Shown: one piece after another, positions 1 to 7,212 of the stretch | Position numbering within the stretch: position 1 is the first letter of the stretch | How the letters are laid out: each line of letters begins with the position of its first letter | Origin: Syntrophobacterales bacterium | GTDB lineage: Bacteria > Desulfobacterota > Syntrophia > Syntrophales > UBA5619 | DNA: 64,000 bases | Reading direction: 5' to 3' | NCBI GenBank assembly: GCA_019429105.1 | Contig: JAHYJE010000009.1 | Span: forward strand, 1-64,000 | Notes under the pieces: generated by a model | Databases searched by the model: none | What the model was told of the DNA's origin: nothing | What the model saw: the letters and a program-made list of their open reading frames with translations, nothing else | Translations under genes and position numbers: made by a program

Positions 1-234
1 CCGGGGCTCGTTCCGCGCCGGATCGCACAGGGCAACAATTTTTTCCGCAGCTATTTCGTTGATGGAAGAGACACCGATAACCGCATCCGTAGGAAGATCC
101 CGGTATGTTGCGGACAAACCCACGAGGAGCCAGGAAAGACAATAGTCCCTTTCCAGAACCGCCTCGGGGGTACGGCGGCCTCCCTTTCTGGCGAGGCGAT
201 TTGACAGCAGCGAGAGATCGCGTTGCGGAATCAT
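1..234 (-). pseudogene. AbiEii/AbiGii-type nucleotidyltransferase toxin, core deleted, runs off left edge
   Basis: Translation from the ATG at 234 starts MIPQRDLSLLSNRLARKGG and ends, at the window edge, in INEIAAEKIVALCDPARNEP. Both ends resemble the AbiEii/AbiGii nucleotidyltransferase family: the N-terminal helix with ERDYCLSWLLVGLS, and the later helical segment that normally precedes RDLYDLW. The middle that should carry KGGTAL and the DLDF metal-binding motif is absent; LVGLS is followed directly by ATYRDLPTDAVIG. I infer an in-frame deletion of roughly the catalytic domain, so the product cannot be an active nucleotidyltransferase. Its ATG shares one base with the cas6 stop (TGATG), so the two are translationally coupled. 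Family assignment is from memory of the family; the remainder lies outside the window. Confidence 0.6.
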
Positions 235-1304
235 CAGGTCCTCACTGTTGAAAGCAGTTCGTCGGGAGACACATTCAGATCGGGCGAAGTTTCCTTCAGG
301 ACCGAAACAAGCGCTATCTTCCCCAGACCGAAGGTCGTCTGCTTGCCTATGTGCGCCTTTTCGCAAAAACGCAGCAGCGGCATAAATTCTCCAAGAGAGC
401 CGGCGTATGTGATCTCCCCGCCCATGCCGCCCATCAGCATCGCCTGATCCTGGCGGTTGGAATAACGTTTCCAGTCGAACCACCTGATTGTGGAGGATTT
501 GCTGGAAACCTCCGTCGCCCGCCGGACAAACCCCCGGTAGTCGAGCGCGGGCTCCCCGTTACCGAAAAACTGCTCCAGCGATGCAACCCTGCGGAGCATC
601 GCCCTTACCAGCAGATGAAACGGCAGCTCGGCCTTGAAATGATTCTCGAACTTCAGACGGAGGGGCGTTTGCAGGCGAATCGTTAGTTCGGACAGGGCCG
701 GTTGATCGGCCTCCGCGGGAAAGCCGGATTTCGCGCCCTCCGGCGGCGTCAGCAATAGCTCTTGGGTGAAAGGCCCTTTGCGGATTTTTCTGTCGCTAGG
801 GTCGAAGACCAACTGCCTCCCCGCAGTCACCCGGTTGAGGTGGAAGGAGGCGCGCTTGCCGTTAATCGCCTTTCCCACGCCAAGCTTGCCCATCTCGTTG
901 AATGAATAGATGAAATACGCCAGATAATCGTTCACGCCTCCGAAGAGCAGGAGCGTGAAATCGAGGGACTCGCCGTTGCGATACCGGGTTCGGCTGTCCT
1001 CGGCGGGTTCGATGACGTAGGGATGGGGCGGGGCGACGAGGCGTTTTCTGACCTCCGGGCTAGGCGCGGGAGCACCTTCTGTTCTTTCGCCGCGCTTTCC
1101 GACCGCGTCCGTCTGCATTTCAAAAACCTGAAAATACACGCATTTTTTATTGAGCAGGCAATCGGCGCATTCCTGCTGTTTCAGGGCGCAGACGACCTTT
1201 TTGAGGGAATGCCCAAAAATGCCGCGAAAGGTAGAACCCTTGTATTCGGGAAGGACGGCGTCATCGTCGAATGTAAGTGAGAAGGAATAACTGCCAAAAA
1301 GCAT
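234..1304 (-). CDS. cas6: CRISPR pre-crRNA processing endoribonuclease Cas6
   Basis: RAMP-fold endoribonuclease of 356 residues that would cleave CRISPR repeats in pre-crRNA. The N-terminus (LPEYKGSTFRGIFGHSLKK) and Cys-rich loop (CADCLLNKKCVYFQVF) match Cas6 proteins of the type I/III-associated group. The C-terminus carries the glycine-rich RNA-binding loop (GKQTTFGLGKIAL, about residues 325-337) after GGEITYAGSLGEF. I chose the ATG at 1304 because GGAGAG precedes it by 5 nt; a longer frame to 1421 has no such site. No CRISPR array or other cas gene is visible here, so it is either the edge of a locus continuing leftwards or a solitary Cas6. It overlaps the AbiEii-like relic by one base. 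Confidence 0.85.
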   Translation of the reverse strand: MLFGSYSFSLTFDDDAVLPEYKGSTFRGIFGHSLKKVVCALKQQECADCLLNKKCVYFQVFEMQTDAVGKRGERTEGAPAPSPEVRKRLVAPPHPYVIEPAEDSRTRYRNGESLDFTLLLFGGVNDYLAYFIYSFNEMGKLGVGKAINGKRASFHLNRVTAGRQLVFDPSDRKIRKGPFTQELLLTPPEGAKSGFPAEADQPALSELTIRLQTPLRLKFENHFKAELPFHLLVRAMLRRVASLEQFFGNGEPALDYRGFVRRATEVSSKSSTIRWFDWKRYSNRQDQAMLMGGMGGEITYAGSLGEFMPLLRFCEKAHIGKQTTFGLGKIALVSVLKETSPDLNVSPDELLSTVRT

Positions 1305-1527
1305 CGCTACTCTCCAATCTGCAAAAGGCGCCTTGTAAAATGCACCGGCGCTCTTCCGCCACGGGGCGCTCTGTCTGAACCGATACGATACGCAATCGTC
1401 GTAAAATGTAAAGAGGCGCAACGTTGCAAACCGCCTGGTTGACCAAAAGCCGAAAAGGCGGGGATGCGCAATTATTTTGCGCCCATCCGCCGGTCCTGCT
1501 TTCTGGAAACGCTACAACAAACCGTTG
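1305..1527. other. non-coding stretch upstream of cas6
   Basis: No convincing reading frame. It holds the cas6 ribosome binding site and an imperfect hairpin (about 1457-1490, arms GGCGGGGATGCGCAA and TTGCGCCCATCCGCC with internal mismatches) whose role cannot be told from sequence. Confidence 0.5.
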
Positions 1528-1790
1528 CTATGTTGGATACTTAAAATTGAGCCTGCAGCCCGTCTGAAAATATAGACTGTGGCGTTTCGTAGCACACATC
1601 GAGACCGATGGCAACCCAAGACTTTCCTGAAAATTGTCGGGATAGGCGAAGTTTTTGCCGGGGTTGCAGGGCGGATCGCGGTAGATGAGCTTGACCTTTC
1701 CGGCAGGTGCGAAGGGGTCAGGGCCAGTTGGTGGGCTGTTTCAGGGTTTCGATATTTTCCGCAATAATGTCTGCTGGTTGTCGATTTAAT
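1528..1790 (-). pseudogene. DNA methyltransferase (Mod-like) N-terminal relic
   Basis: Two short stretches on the minus strand read as the N-terminal part of a site-specific DNA adenine methyltransferase: NRQPADIIAENIETLKQ (about 1730-1787) and, in another frame, GKVKLIYRDPPCNPGKNFAY (about 1640-1701), followed by PDNFQES and non-homologous sequence to a stop at 1528. The second is the catalytic motif region, normally IYIDPP(F/Y)NTGKDF; here the aromatic residue of DPPY/F is Cys and the Thr of NTG is Pro. The frames are broken between the two pieces. It faces away from the C-terminal relic next door, so it could be the inverted front half of the same gene or a second gene. Confidence 0.6.
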
Positions 1791-1823
1791 TGTAGGGGCA
1801 CAACGTCATCGCCAATGCACACA

Positions 1824-2367
1824 ATGCCGTGGAAATGGTTGGATCGCGAAGGCCGTCTTAACTTCTCGAACAAAGGTGGTATTCGGTTCAAAGTATATTT
1901 AAATGAGGGAGCCAATTGCAAAACCATTTGTCATTCCCGAAAGCGCAGCTTAATGTCCATAATGTCTCTATCGGGAATATGGTTTTTTCAAGCAGTTAGA
2001 ACCAGATTATGAACATTAAACTTCGTTTTCCCGCTCAGAATCGTTGCGGGAATGACAAGAATGGGGAGTTTTGCAATTGCCTCGAGGTAATGAGTTAAAA
2101 GGCATGCCGTGCCAATCCGTTTGGGACGAAATTGATCCGGTTAATTAACAAGCTGCTGAAAGAGAAGACTACGCAACACAAAAGCCTGCGGAGTCACTGG
2201 AACGTATAATCAACGCATCTTCCAACCCGGCGCAGACAATGGCGAAGATATTCAGCCTCATCGAAGAATTCAAAAAGCGCGAGGAACTGGAGCTGGGCGA
2301 CTTCCGGGACAGCGGCTTGCCGGGACCGTCGAGTGTTTTTACAGCGCCCGCATCCACTCCGGTTTGA
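1824..2367 (+). pseudogene. DNA methyltransferase (Mod-like) C-terminal relic, split by a MITE
   Basis: 1824-1907 reads KWLDREGRLNFSNKGGIRF then KVYLNE; 2089-2145 reads NELKGMPCQSVWDEIDPVN; after an in-frame TAA at 2146 comes QAAEREDYATQKPAESLERI then INASSNP. Together these match the late region of adenine methyltransferases of the ...GVPLQDVW..IPPINSQAAERLGYPTQKP...LLERII group, with the Ser codon of INSQA turned into TAA. Sequence after NASSNP departs from the expected GD.VLDPFCG motif. Removing the 181-bp element and one 6-bp target copy restores the frame exactly (YLNE-LKGMP). The gene is dead: element insertion, a nonsense codon and loss of the SAM-binding motif. Confidence 0.7.
1902..2094. 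mobile_element. MITE-like element, copy 1 (181 bp, 1908-2088) with 6-bp target duplication
   Basis: The element spans 1908-2088 and is flanked by AATGAG at 1902-1907 and 2089-2094. Ends are inverted: GCCAATTGCAAAAC on the left and GTTTTGCAATTGCC on the right. Inside lie nested complementary pieces (TGTCATTCCCG near the left, CGGGAATGACA near the right), so the transcript could fold into a long hairpin. It has no coding capacity. A related 140-bp copy occurs at 61536-61675. It is presumably mobilised in trans by a transposase not in this window. Confidence 0.75.
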
Positions 2368-3235
2368 GCCCGATCTCGCCGCGCAAGGCCGCATCGATCA
2401 GCGCCAGCGCCTTTTGTTTGCCTTCGGGCAGTCTGGCCTTCACGGGCAGGTAATTCGAGGCATGGTTGGAGAAAAAATATCCGCCCGTCAGATCGGTATG
2501 GGCGATCATTTCCCGCAATTCCCTGAGCATTCCGGCCTCGTCGGGGAGCGCAAAGGCGCCGCGCCGATAATCCTCATACAGGGGCGTCCCGGGGGTAAGC
2601 ATCAACGTCAAGGCCCCGACATAGTCGGGATCTATCGCGCTCAAGAGCTCGCCTGTGGCCTTCGCATGGCGCAACGAAAGGCGCTCGCCGCCGATGCCGA
2701 GCAGTACCGTGACTGACAGCAGGATGCCCGCCTCTTTTACCCTGCGTCCCATCTCGATGCACACTGCGGCGGTAGAGCCCTTCTGGATGGACATTCTGAT
2801 CTCGTCGTCGCCCGTTTCGATGCCGTAATAGAGGATGCCCAGATTGCGCTGCCGCAGTTCCTTCAGCTCTTCGACAGATTTTCGCTTGATGCCCTTGACA
2901 TTTGCGTAGGCGCCGACCCTCTTCACCCAGGGCAGATGCGTCGCAATCTGCTCCAGGATTCCCAGCAGCTTTTTTTGCGGGATGATCAGGGCATCGCCGT
3001 CCATCAGGAAGATACGCTCCTGGCTGCGCATGTACCGGGAGGCATAGAGGATATCGTTTTGGATAACCTTGTCGTCCTTGATAGCGAAGCGTTTGTCGCT
3101 GTATGACCCGCAAAAGGTGCAGCGGTTGTGGGAACAACCCAGCGTAACCTGCAGCAGAATGCTGTCGGCTTCGCTGGGCGGCCGAATGCAATACCCCTCG
3201 TAGTGCATGCCCTCTTCTTGGGAGGCTAAAACCAT
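2339..3235 (-). CDS. radical SAM protein
   Basis: 298-residue radical S-adenosylmethionine enzyme of unassigned reaction. The cluster motif near residue 30 is GCSHNRCTFCGSYSDKRF, i.e. Cys-x4-Cys-x2-Cys rather than the textbook Cys-x3-Cys-x2-Cys; this spacing is usual for this B12-independent subfamily. GIETGDDEI (about residue 128) and LLGIGGE continue the TIM-barrel pattern. It starts at the ATG at 3235, preceded by AAGGAG; a longer frame to 3376 lacks a site and would overlap the neighbouring gene. The 3' end abuts the methyltransferase relic, whose tail overlaps it on the opposite strand. The substrate cannot be inferred. Confidence 0.85.
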   Translation of the reverse strand: MVLASQEEGMHYEGYCIRPPSEADSILLQVTLGCSHNRCTFCGSYSDKRFAIKDDKVIQNDILYASRYMRSQERIFLMDGDALIIPQKKLLGILEQIATHLPWVKRVGAYANVKGIKRKSVEELKELRQRNLGILYYGIETGDDEIRMSIQKGSTAAVCIEMGRRVKEAGILLSVTVLLGIGGERLSLRHAKATGELLSAIDPDYVGALTLMLTPGTPLYEDYRRGAFALPDEAGMLRELREMIAHTDLTGGYFFSNHASNYLPVKARLPEGKQKALALIDAALRGEIGLKPEWMRAL

Positions 3236-3320
3236 TCTTTTTCTCCTTTGCCGCTTGCACCTGGAGACAGTTCCGATTCGTATCTTCGGGACACGCCGGA
3301 GTGCGAAGCGATCTGTCAAT

Positions 3321-4091
3321 TCATTCTTCCCGTTTGCCGAAATGCTCCAGTGAAAAGCGACCGTTTTCGCATACAAGGTAGGTGTAACGGGTTATCCAGT
3401 CCCCGAGGGTTGCAAATGTCCGCTTTTCCCCGCCATTTTGTTCTTGACCCAATATCTCGGCATGGGAATGGCCCAGAATAACGGCGTCAAACCCCTCCCT
3501 GAACTTTTCTTCGGCAAAAAGGCGCATTTTTGCGACTATCCTCTCCTGGGCGCTGACAGTCATTCCCCGACTCAGGCCGGAGCTGGCCCGCGCGACGGCA
3601 AAGAGCAGCGACAGGGGGACCATTCTCTGCAGCCGATAGGTAAAGGAACTGCGGAAAACCCTCCGCAACGCGAGATAGCGGCGGTTTTCCCGATCCACCG
3701 TATCGCCGTGAGAGACAAAGACCCGCAACTCATCGATTGAGAGCTCCAGGGCCTCGGGATAAACCTCGATGCCGAGACTCCTGGTAAAATAATCGGAAAG
3801 GAAAAAGTCGTGATTGCCCTCGCAGAGGCAAATTCTTACCCCTTCGTCCTTCAACCTGGCGATATTTTTCACAATCGGCTGAAATTTCGGATAAATGCGG
3901 CCCTTGCGCTCAAACCAGAAGTCAAAAAAGTCACCGGCAATAACGATCAGATCAATCTTGTTGCCCTTTACCCTTTCAGACCCGGGAAACGTTCCGGCGC
4001 CATGCAACCCGGCAAAAAATTCCAGGCATTTCTTATATCCCGGCGCCGCAGGACCCTTCAGATGCGCGTCGGCAAGAAAAATCGTCCTCAT
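3321..4091 (-). CDS. UDP-2,3-diacylglucosamine diphosphatase (LpxH-like metallophosphoesterase)
   Basis: 256-residue calcineurin-type phosphoesterase. The metal-binding motifs are in order: FLADAHL (residue 5), GDFFDFW (about 53), GNHDFF (about 92), SHGD (about 126) and GHSHAE (about 211). The FDFWFE and GNHDFFL wording is that of LpxH, which removes UMP from UDP-2,3-diacylglucosamine in lipid A synthesis at the inner membrane face. This fits the outer-membrane Mla genes nearby. It lies 85 bp upstream of the radical SAM gene on the same strand. A different metallophosphoesterase function is possible. Confidence 0.8.
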   Translation of the reverse strand: MRTIFLADAHLKGPAAPGYKKCLEFFAGLHGAGTFPGSERVKGNKIDLIVIAGDFFDFWFERKGRIYPKFQPIVKNIARLKDEGVRICLCEGNHDFFLSDYFTRSLGIEVYPEALELSIDELRVFVSHGDTVDRENRRYLALRRVFRSSFTYRLQRMVPLSLLFAVARASSGLSRGMTVSAQERIVAKMRLFAEEKFREGFDAVILGHSHAEILGQEQNGGEKRTFATLGDWITRYTYLVCENGRFSLEHFGKREE

Positions 4092-4356
4092 TGGTTTTCA
4101 CCCGTCTCAACGGCATTTCCAGAAGCTCTCTTTAGATAATAATGTTCGTCCATGGTCTGTTTACCTATCAGATTCAAAACATCTATTCAATGCGGCAGAT
4201 AAGATTTTTGCCATTACCCGGGTTATTCAGACCAAAGACTGTTCGTCTGATTGGTTGCGGTGCATAAATCATTGACAAGCCTGTCCATATTGGATACTCA
4301 GCGCGTGCGTTTGACAAAGAGGCACTGAGCGAAAATCCCATTCGGAGGGGCATTAA

Positions 4357-5034
4357 TTGATAGGCACTTATGTAAATACCGGAACGATATTGGGTGGAAG
4401 CCTGATCGGACTGGCCATCGGCAAGCATCTTCCGGAACGGTTAAAAACCACCATCATGCAGGCGTTGGGGCTTGCGACACTGCTTATCGGCATGCAGATG
4501 GCGCTTTCCGGGGGCTCCCCCCTAACGGCCATAGCCTGCCTGCTTGCAGGCGCCGTCACAGGCGAACTGCTGAAAATCGAACAGGGGATAGAGCTTGCGG
4601 GAGAATGGCTGAAAACAAAGACAGGCTTGGATTCGCCTACTTTTGTCCAGGGATTCGCCTCCTCGTCAATCCTGTATTTAAGCGGGGCGATGATGATTGT
4701 CGGCTGCATCCAGGACGGCGCGGCCGGCGACCCCCATACCCTTTACGTCAAATCGCTCCTTGACGGTTTTGCCGCTACCGCCCTAACCGCAACGCTGGGG
4801 GTAGGAGTCGCCTTTTCAGCCTTTTCCGTCTTGTTGGTACAGGGGGCAGTGACCCTGCTTGCCGCGCAACTCGCCTTTTTACGGGAGGCAGCCCTTCTAA
4901 CTGCCGTTACGGCAACCGGCGGCCTGATGATCGTCGGCATCAGCCTCAACCTGCTTAAGCTTACAAGGATTCGCATCGGCAATTTTATCCCGGCGATATT
5001 CTACGCGATAGGCTGGTCGTATTTTTCCAGATGA
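4357..5034 (+). CDS. DUF554 family membrane protein (TTG start)
   Basis: 225-residue polytopic protein of the DUF554 (YdfK-like) family; function unknown, possibly transport. The N-terminus GTYVNTGTILGGSLIGL and motifs GELLKIEQ, FVQGFASSSILYLSGAM and LDGFAATALTATLG are typical. About seven hydrophobic segments are seen. The start is TTG at 4357 with GGAGGGG six bases upstream; no ATG lies nearby in frame. It stands alone between the minus-strand LpxH-like gene and the end of the mla operon, and converges on mlaA with only 17 bp between them. Confidence 0.85.
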   Translation: MIGTYVNTGTILGGSLIGLAIGKHLPERLKTTIMQALGLATLLIGMQMALSGGSPLTAIACLLAGAVTGELLKIEQGIELAGEWLKTKTGLDSPTFVQGFASSSILYLSGAMMIVGCIQDGAAGDPHTLYVKSLLDGFAATALTATLGVGVAFSAFSVLLVQGAVTLLAAQLAFLREAALLTAVTATGGLMIVGISLNLLKLTRIRIGNFIPAIFYAIGWSYFSR

Positions 5035-5051
5035 CATGACATCAAAGTCCG

Positions 5052-6062
5052 CTAACGCTCCGGCTTTTCGCCTCTTGCCGGGGCGTAGAATCCATCCCGG
5101 CGCTTCACCTTGTTGAAACGGTACTGGACATAGGCGTCGCGCACCGCCACATACGGATCAAGCGCCGCCTGTTTGAGCGCCTCGTAATCGCCAATGCTGA
5201 AGGAGACGTCATTTATCCTTTCATAAGCGCCCACTCCTGCCGACTCGTACCACTGATCGAGATAGGAAAAGGGATTGAGAAATCCGTCCCCGGCCATCCC
5301 AATCGTGTCGCGGGGGCTGGAGGGTCCGAATATGGGCCAATGGATGTAAAAACCGTGTCCGATTCCATATAAGCCCAGAGTCTGCCCAAAATCCTCGCCG
5401 TGTTTCGCCAGATTTATCTCCTTGTCGGAAGCGGGATCAAACATGCCCCCAAAGCCCACCAGGGTGTTCAGGGCAAAGCGGCCGACCTCGCTTGCGGCGC
5501 CCGTCAGGTTCGCCTGCAGCAGACAATTTACAAAACGCGCCGGGAAGGCCGCATTTGAGAAAAAGTTTTTGACAACCACCCGGACATCCTCGTGAACCAC
5601 CTTTTTGTAAGCCCGGGCTACCGGTTTGAGCACCCAGAAGTAAAGCTTGTCGTTGAACTGAAACATCGCCCGGTTAAAGGGTTCGAGCGGATCGGCAATG
5701 GTTAATCTTGTGCCGTTTTCCCCTTGGCCGTTCTTTTCGGAATTATCTGTACTCTGATAATCACCAGGTTTACGCAACTCCTCCGGCTCCTGATAGTCCC
5801 CCTCAAGCTCCGCAGCGGCGCTGCTGGCATTACCGACATTGCTTGCAGAAACAATCTCAGCGCTCTGTTGTTTTTGCGCCAACGGAACCGCTGCTCCTAT
5901 TGATTGCGGAGCGGTCGTCTCTGACTGAGCGGCAGGAGTCGGCGCTTGCTCTATCGTTGTTTGAGCAGGCGATTGATTGGGATAAGCAGTGGGCGCCGGG
6001 CTGTGGGCGCAGCCGATGGCGAGAAAAAAAAGCAGCAATAGAGGAAATGCATTTATTTTCAT
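5052..6062 (-). CDS. mlaA: MlaA/VacJ outer-membrane lipoprotein of phospholipid transport
   Basis: 336-residue lipoprotein: signal peptide with lipobox LAIGC (Cys about residue 18), then a roughly 110-residue Pro/Ala/Gln-rich linker, then the MlaA domain (DPLEPFNRAMFQFNDKLYFW through GFGGMFDPAS, GHGFYIHWPIFGPSSPRDTIG). MlaA sits in the inner leaflet of the outer membrane and takes mislocalised phospholipids out. It is the last gene of the mlaE-F-D-C-A transcription unit. The start is the ATG at 6062, which opens with the signal peptide; frames extending to 6104 would bury it. The long low-complexity linker is unusual compared with the short E. coli protein. Confidence 0.9.
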   Translation of the reverse strand: MKINAFPLLLLFFLAIGCAHSPAPTAYPNQSPAQTTIEQAPTPAAQSETTAPQSIGAAVPLAQKQQSAEIVSASNVGNASSAAAELEGDYQEPEELRKPGDYQSTDNSEKNGQGENGTRLTIADPLEPFNRAMFQFNDKLYFWVLKPVARAYKKVVHEDVRVVVKNFFSNAAFPARFVNCLLQANLTGAASEVGRFALNTLVGFGGMFDPASDKEINLAKHGEDFGQTLGLYGIGHGFYIHWPIFGPSSPRDTIGMAGDGFLNPFSYLDQWYESAGVGAYERINDVSFSIGDYEALKQAALDPYVAVRDAYVQYRFNKVKRRDGFYAPARGEKPER

Positions 6063-6125
6063 AAGCTTAATGATCCCCTGAACACATTGGAATTTATAGT
6101 ACAAAAAAAATTACGCCCTTCTTTG

Positions 6126-6722
6126 CTATTTTTCCTTAATCTTTTTTCTGAGAATTTCCAGAAGCTCTTCGGTCGTATTTTTGGCCAGAATCTCGTTGAA
6201 CTGGGTTCGATAGTTCTGCACCAGGCTTACATTCTCGATAACCACATCATACACCCTCCAGACGCCGTTTTTCTGGATCATCATGTAGTTAACGGGGATT
6301 TCCTTGGAGGCGGTAACAACCCTTGATTGAATCTCGGCAATATTTGCGGAGAGCATCGTCTCCCGGTCGAAAAGAACCTTCTCGTCATTATAGGAGACAA
6401 TTTTATCGCCATAGGCCCGCTCCAGCACCTGCCGGAAAAGCCTTACAAATTCCTGGCGCTGGGGGACGCTGAGATTATTCCAGTTTCTGGCCAGCGCCCG
6501 TTTTGACAGTTCGACATCATCGAACATTTTTTCGTAAACACTTGATATTTTATCGCCCTTTATCTCTTTGGCAAACTCCGCTTTTCTGACCGGGTCCTTT
6601 AATACATCGAGAACCTCGGTTACATCTTTGCGAAGCTTTTCCAGCGGCACCCCGGCATAGGCCGCAACCGAGACAAATAAAATTAAAATAACGCCACCCA
6701 GTATCAAAGAAAATCTTTTCAT
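6126..6722 (-). CDS. mlaC: MlaC periplasmic phospholipid-binding protein
   Basis: 198 residues with a signal peptide (about residues 1-23, ending AAYA). The mature part is the MlaC/Ttg2D fold: LSVPQRQEFVRLFRQVLERA, VNYMMIQKNGVWRVYDVVIE and SLVQNYRTQFNEIL. It ferries phospholipid between MlaA in the outer membrane and the MlaFED complex in the inner membrane. It lies between mlaD and mlaA, 30 bp after mlaD. Confidence 0.92.
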   Translation of the reverse strand: MKRFSLILGGVILILFVSVAAYAGVPLEKLRKDVTEVLDVLKDPVRKAEFAKEIKGDKISSVYEKMFDDVELSKRALARNWNNLSVPQRQEFVRLFRQVLERAYGDKIVSYNDEKVLFDRETMLSANIAEIQSRVVTASKEIPVNYMMIQKNGVWRVYDVVIENVSLVQNYRTQFNEILAKNTTEELLEILRKKIKEK

Positions 6723-6752
6723 CGCCTTCTCTCCCTTACCCGCCTATTATCG

Positions 6753-7208
6753 CTATTTTTTCTTGACATCGCCAAAGGCGTACTTCCCGATCAAATCGGC
6801 GATATCCAGGGGCGGATGTGTTTCAATGATCACCCCGCCGCTCTTGAGCAGCTCCCCTGAACCTCCCGGATCGACACTCAAATAACTGTCGCCGATAAGT
6901 CCCTCTGTTTTGATCGAGGCAATCGCATCGTCATATACCTGTATGTCCTTGTTAATCTGAATCTTTACAATCGCCTTCTGATTTTTCTGATCGAGGGAAA
7001 GATCCTCCGTCTTGCCGACCTTGAGCCCCAGCATATAGACAGGGCTGCCCTTTCTCAACCCGGTAACGGATGAAAAACGGGCCGAAAGGGGATATGTCTC
7101 ATCGGCAAAAAATGATACATGTCCAAGCGTTACGGTCATATAGGCGATCATGATCAAGCCCAGAACAATAAAAATGCCGACCGTCGTTTCCATTGAGTAT
7201 TTCTTCAT
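6753..7208 (-). CDS. mlaD: MlaD MCE-domain protein
   Basis: 151 residues: one N-terminal membrane helix (about 8-28) and one MCE domain (PLSARFSSVTGLRKGSPVYM through IKTEGLIGDSYLSVDPGG). It forms the periplasmic ring on the MlaFE transporter that passes lipid to or from MlaC. Start at the ATG at 7208 with GAGGAGG 8 nt upstream. It follows mlaF by 4 bp. Confidence 0.93.
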   Translation of the reverse strand: MKKYSMETTVGIFIVLGLIMIAYMTVTLGHVSFFADETYPLSARFSSVTGLRKGSPVYMLGLKVGKTEDLSLDQKNQKAIVKIQINKDIQVYDDAIASIKTEGLIGDSYLSVDPGGSGELLKSGGVIIETHPPLDIADLIGKYAFGDVKKK

Positions 7209-7212
7209 AAAA

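Noticed and set aside
1457-1490. Hairpin upstream of cas6 as a CRISPR repeat
   Set aside because: Single copy with internal mismatches and no regularly spaced second copy anywhere in the window.
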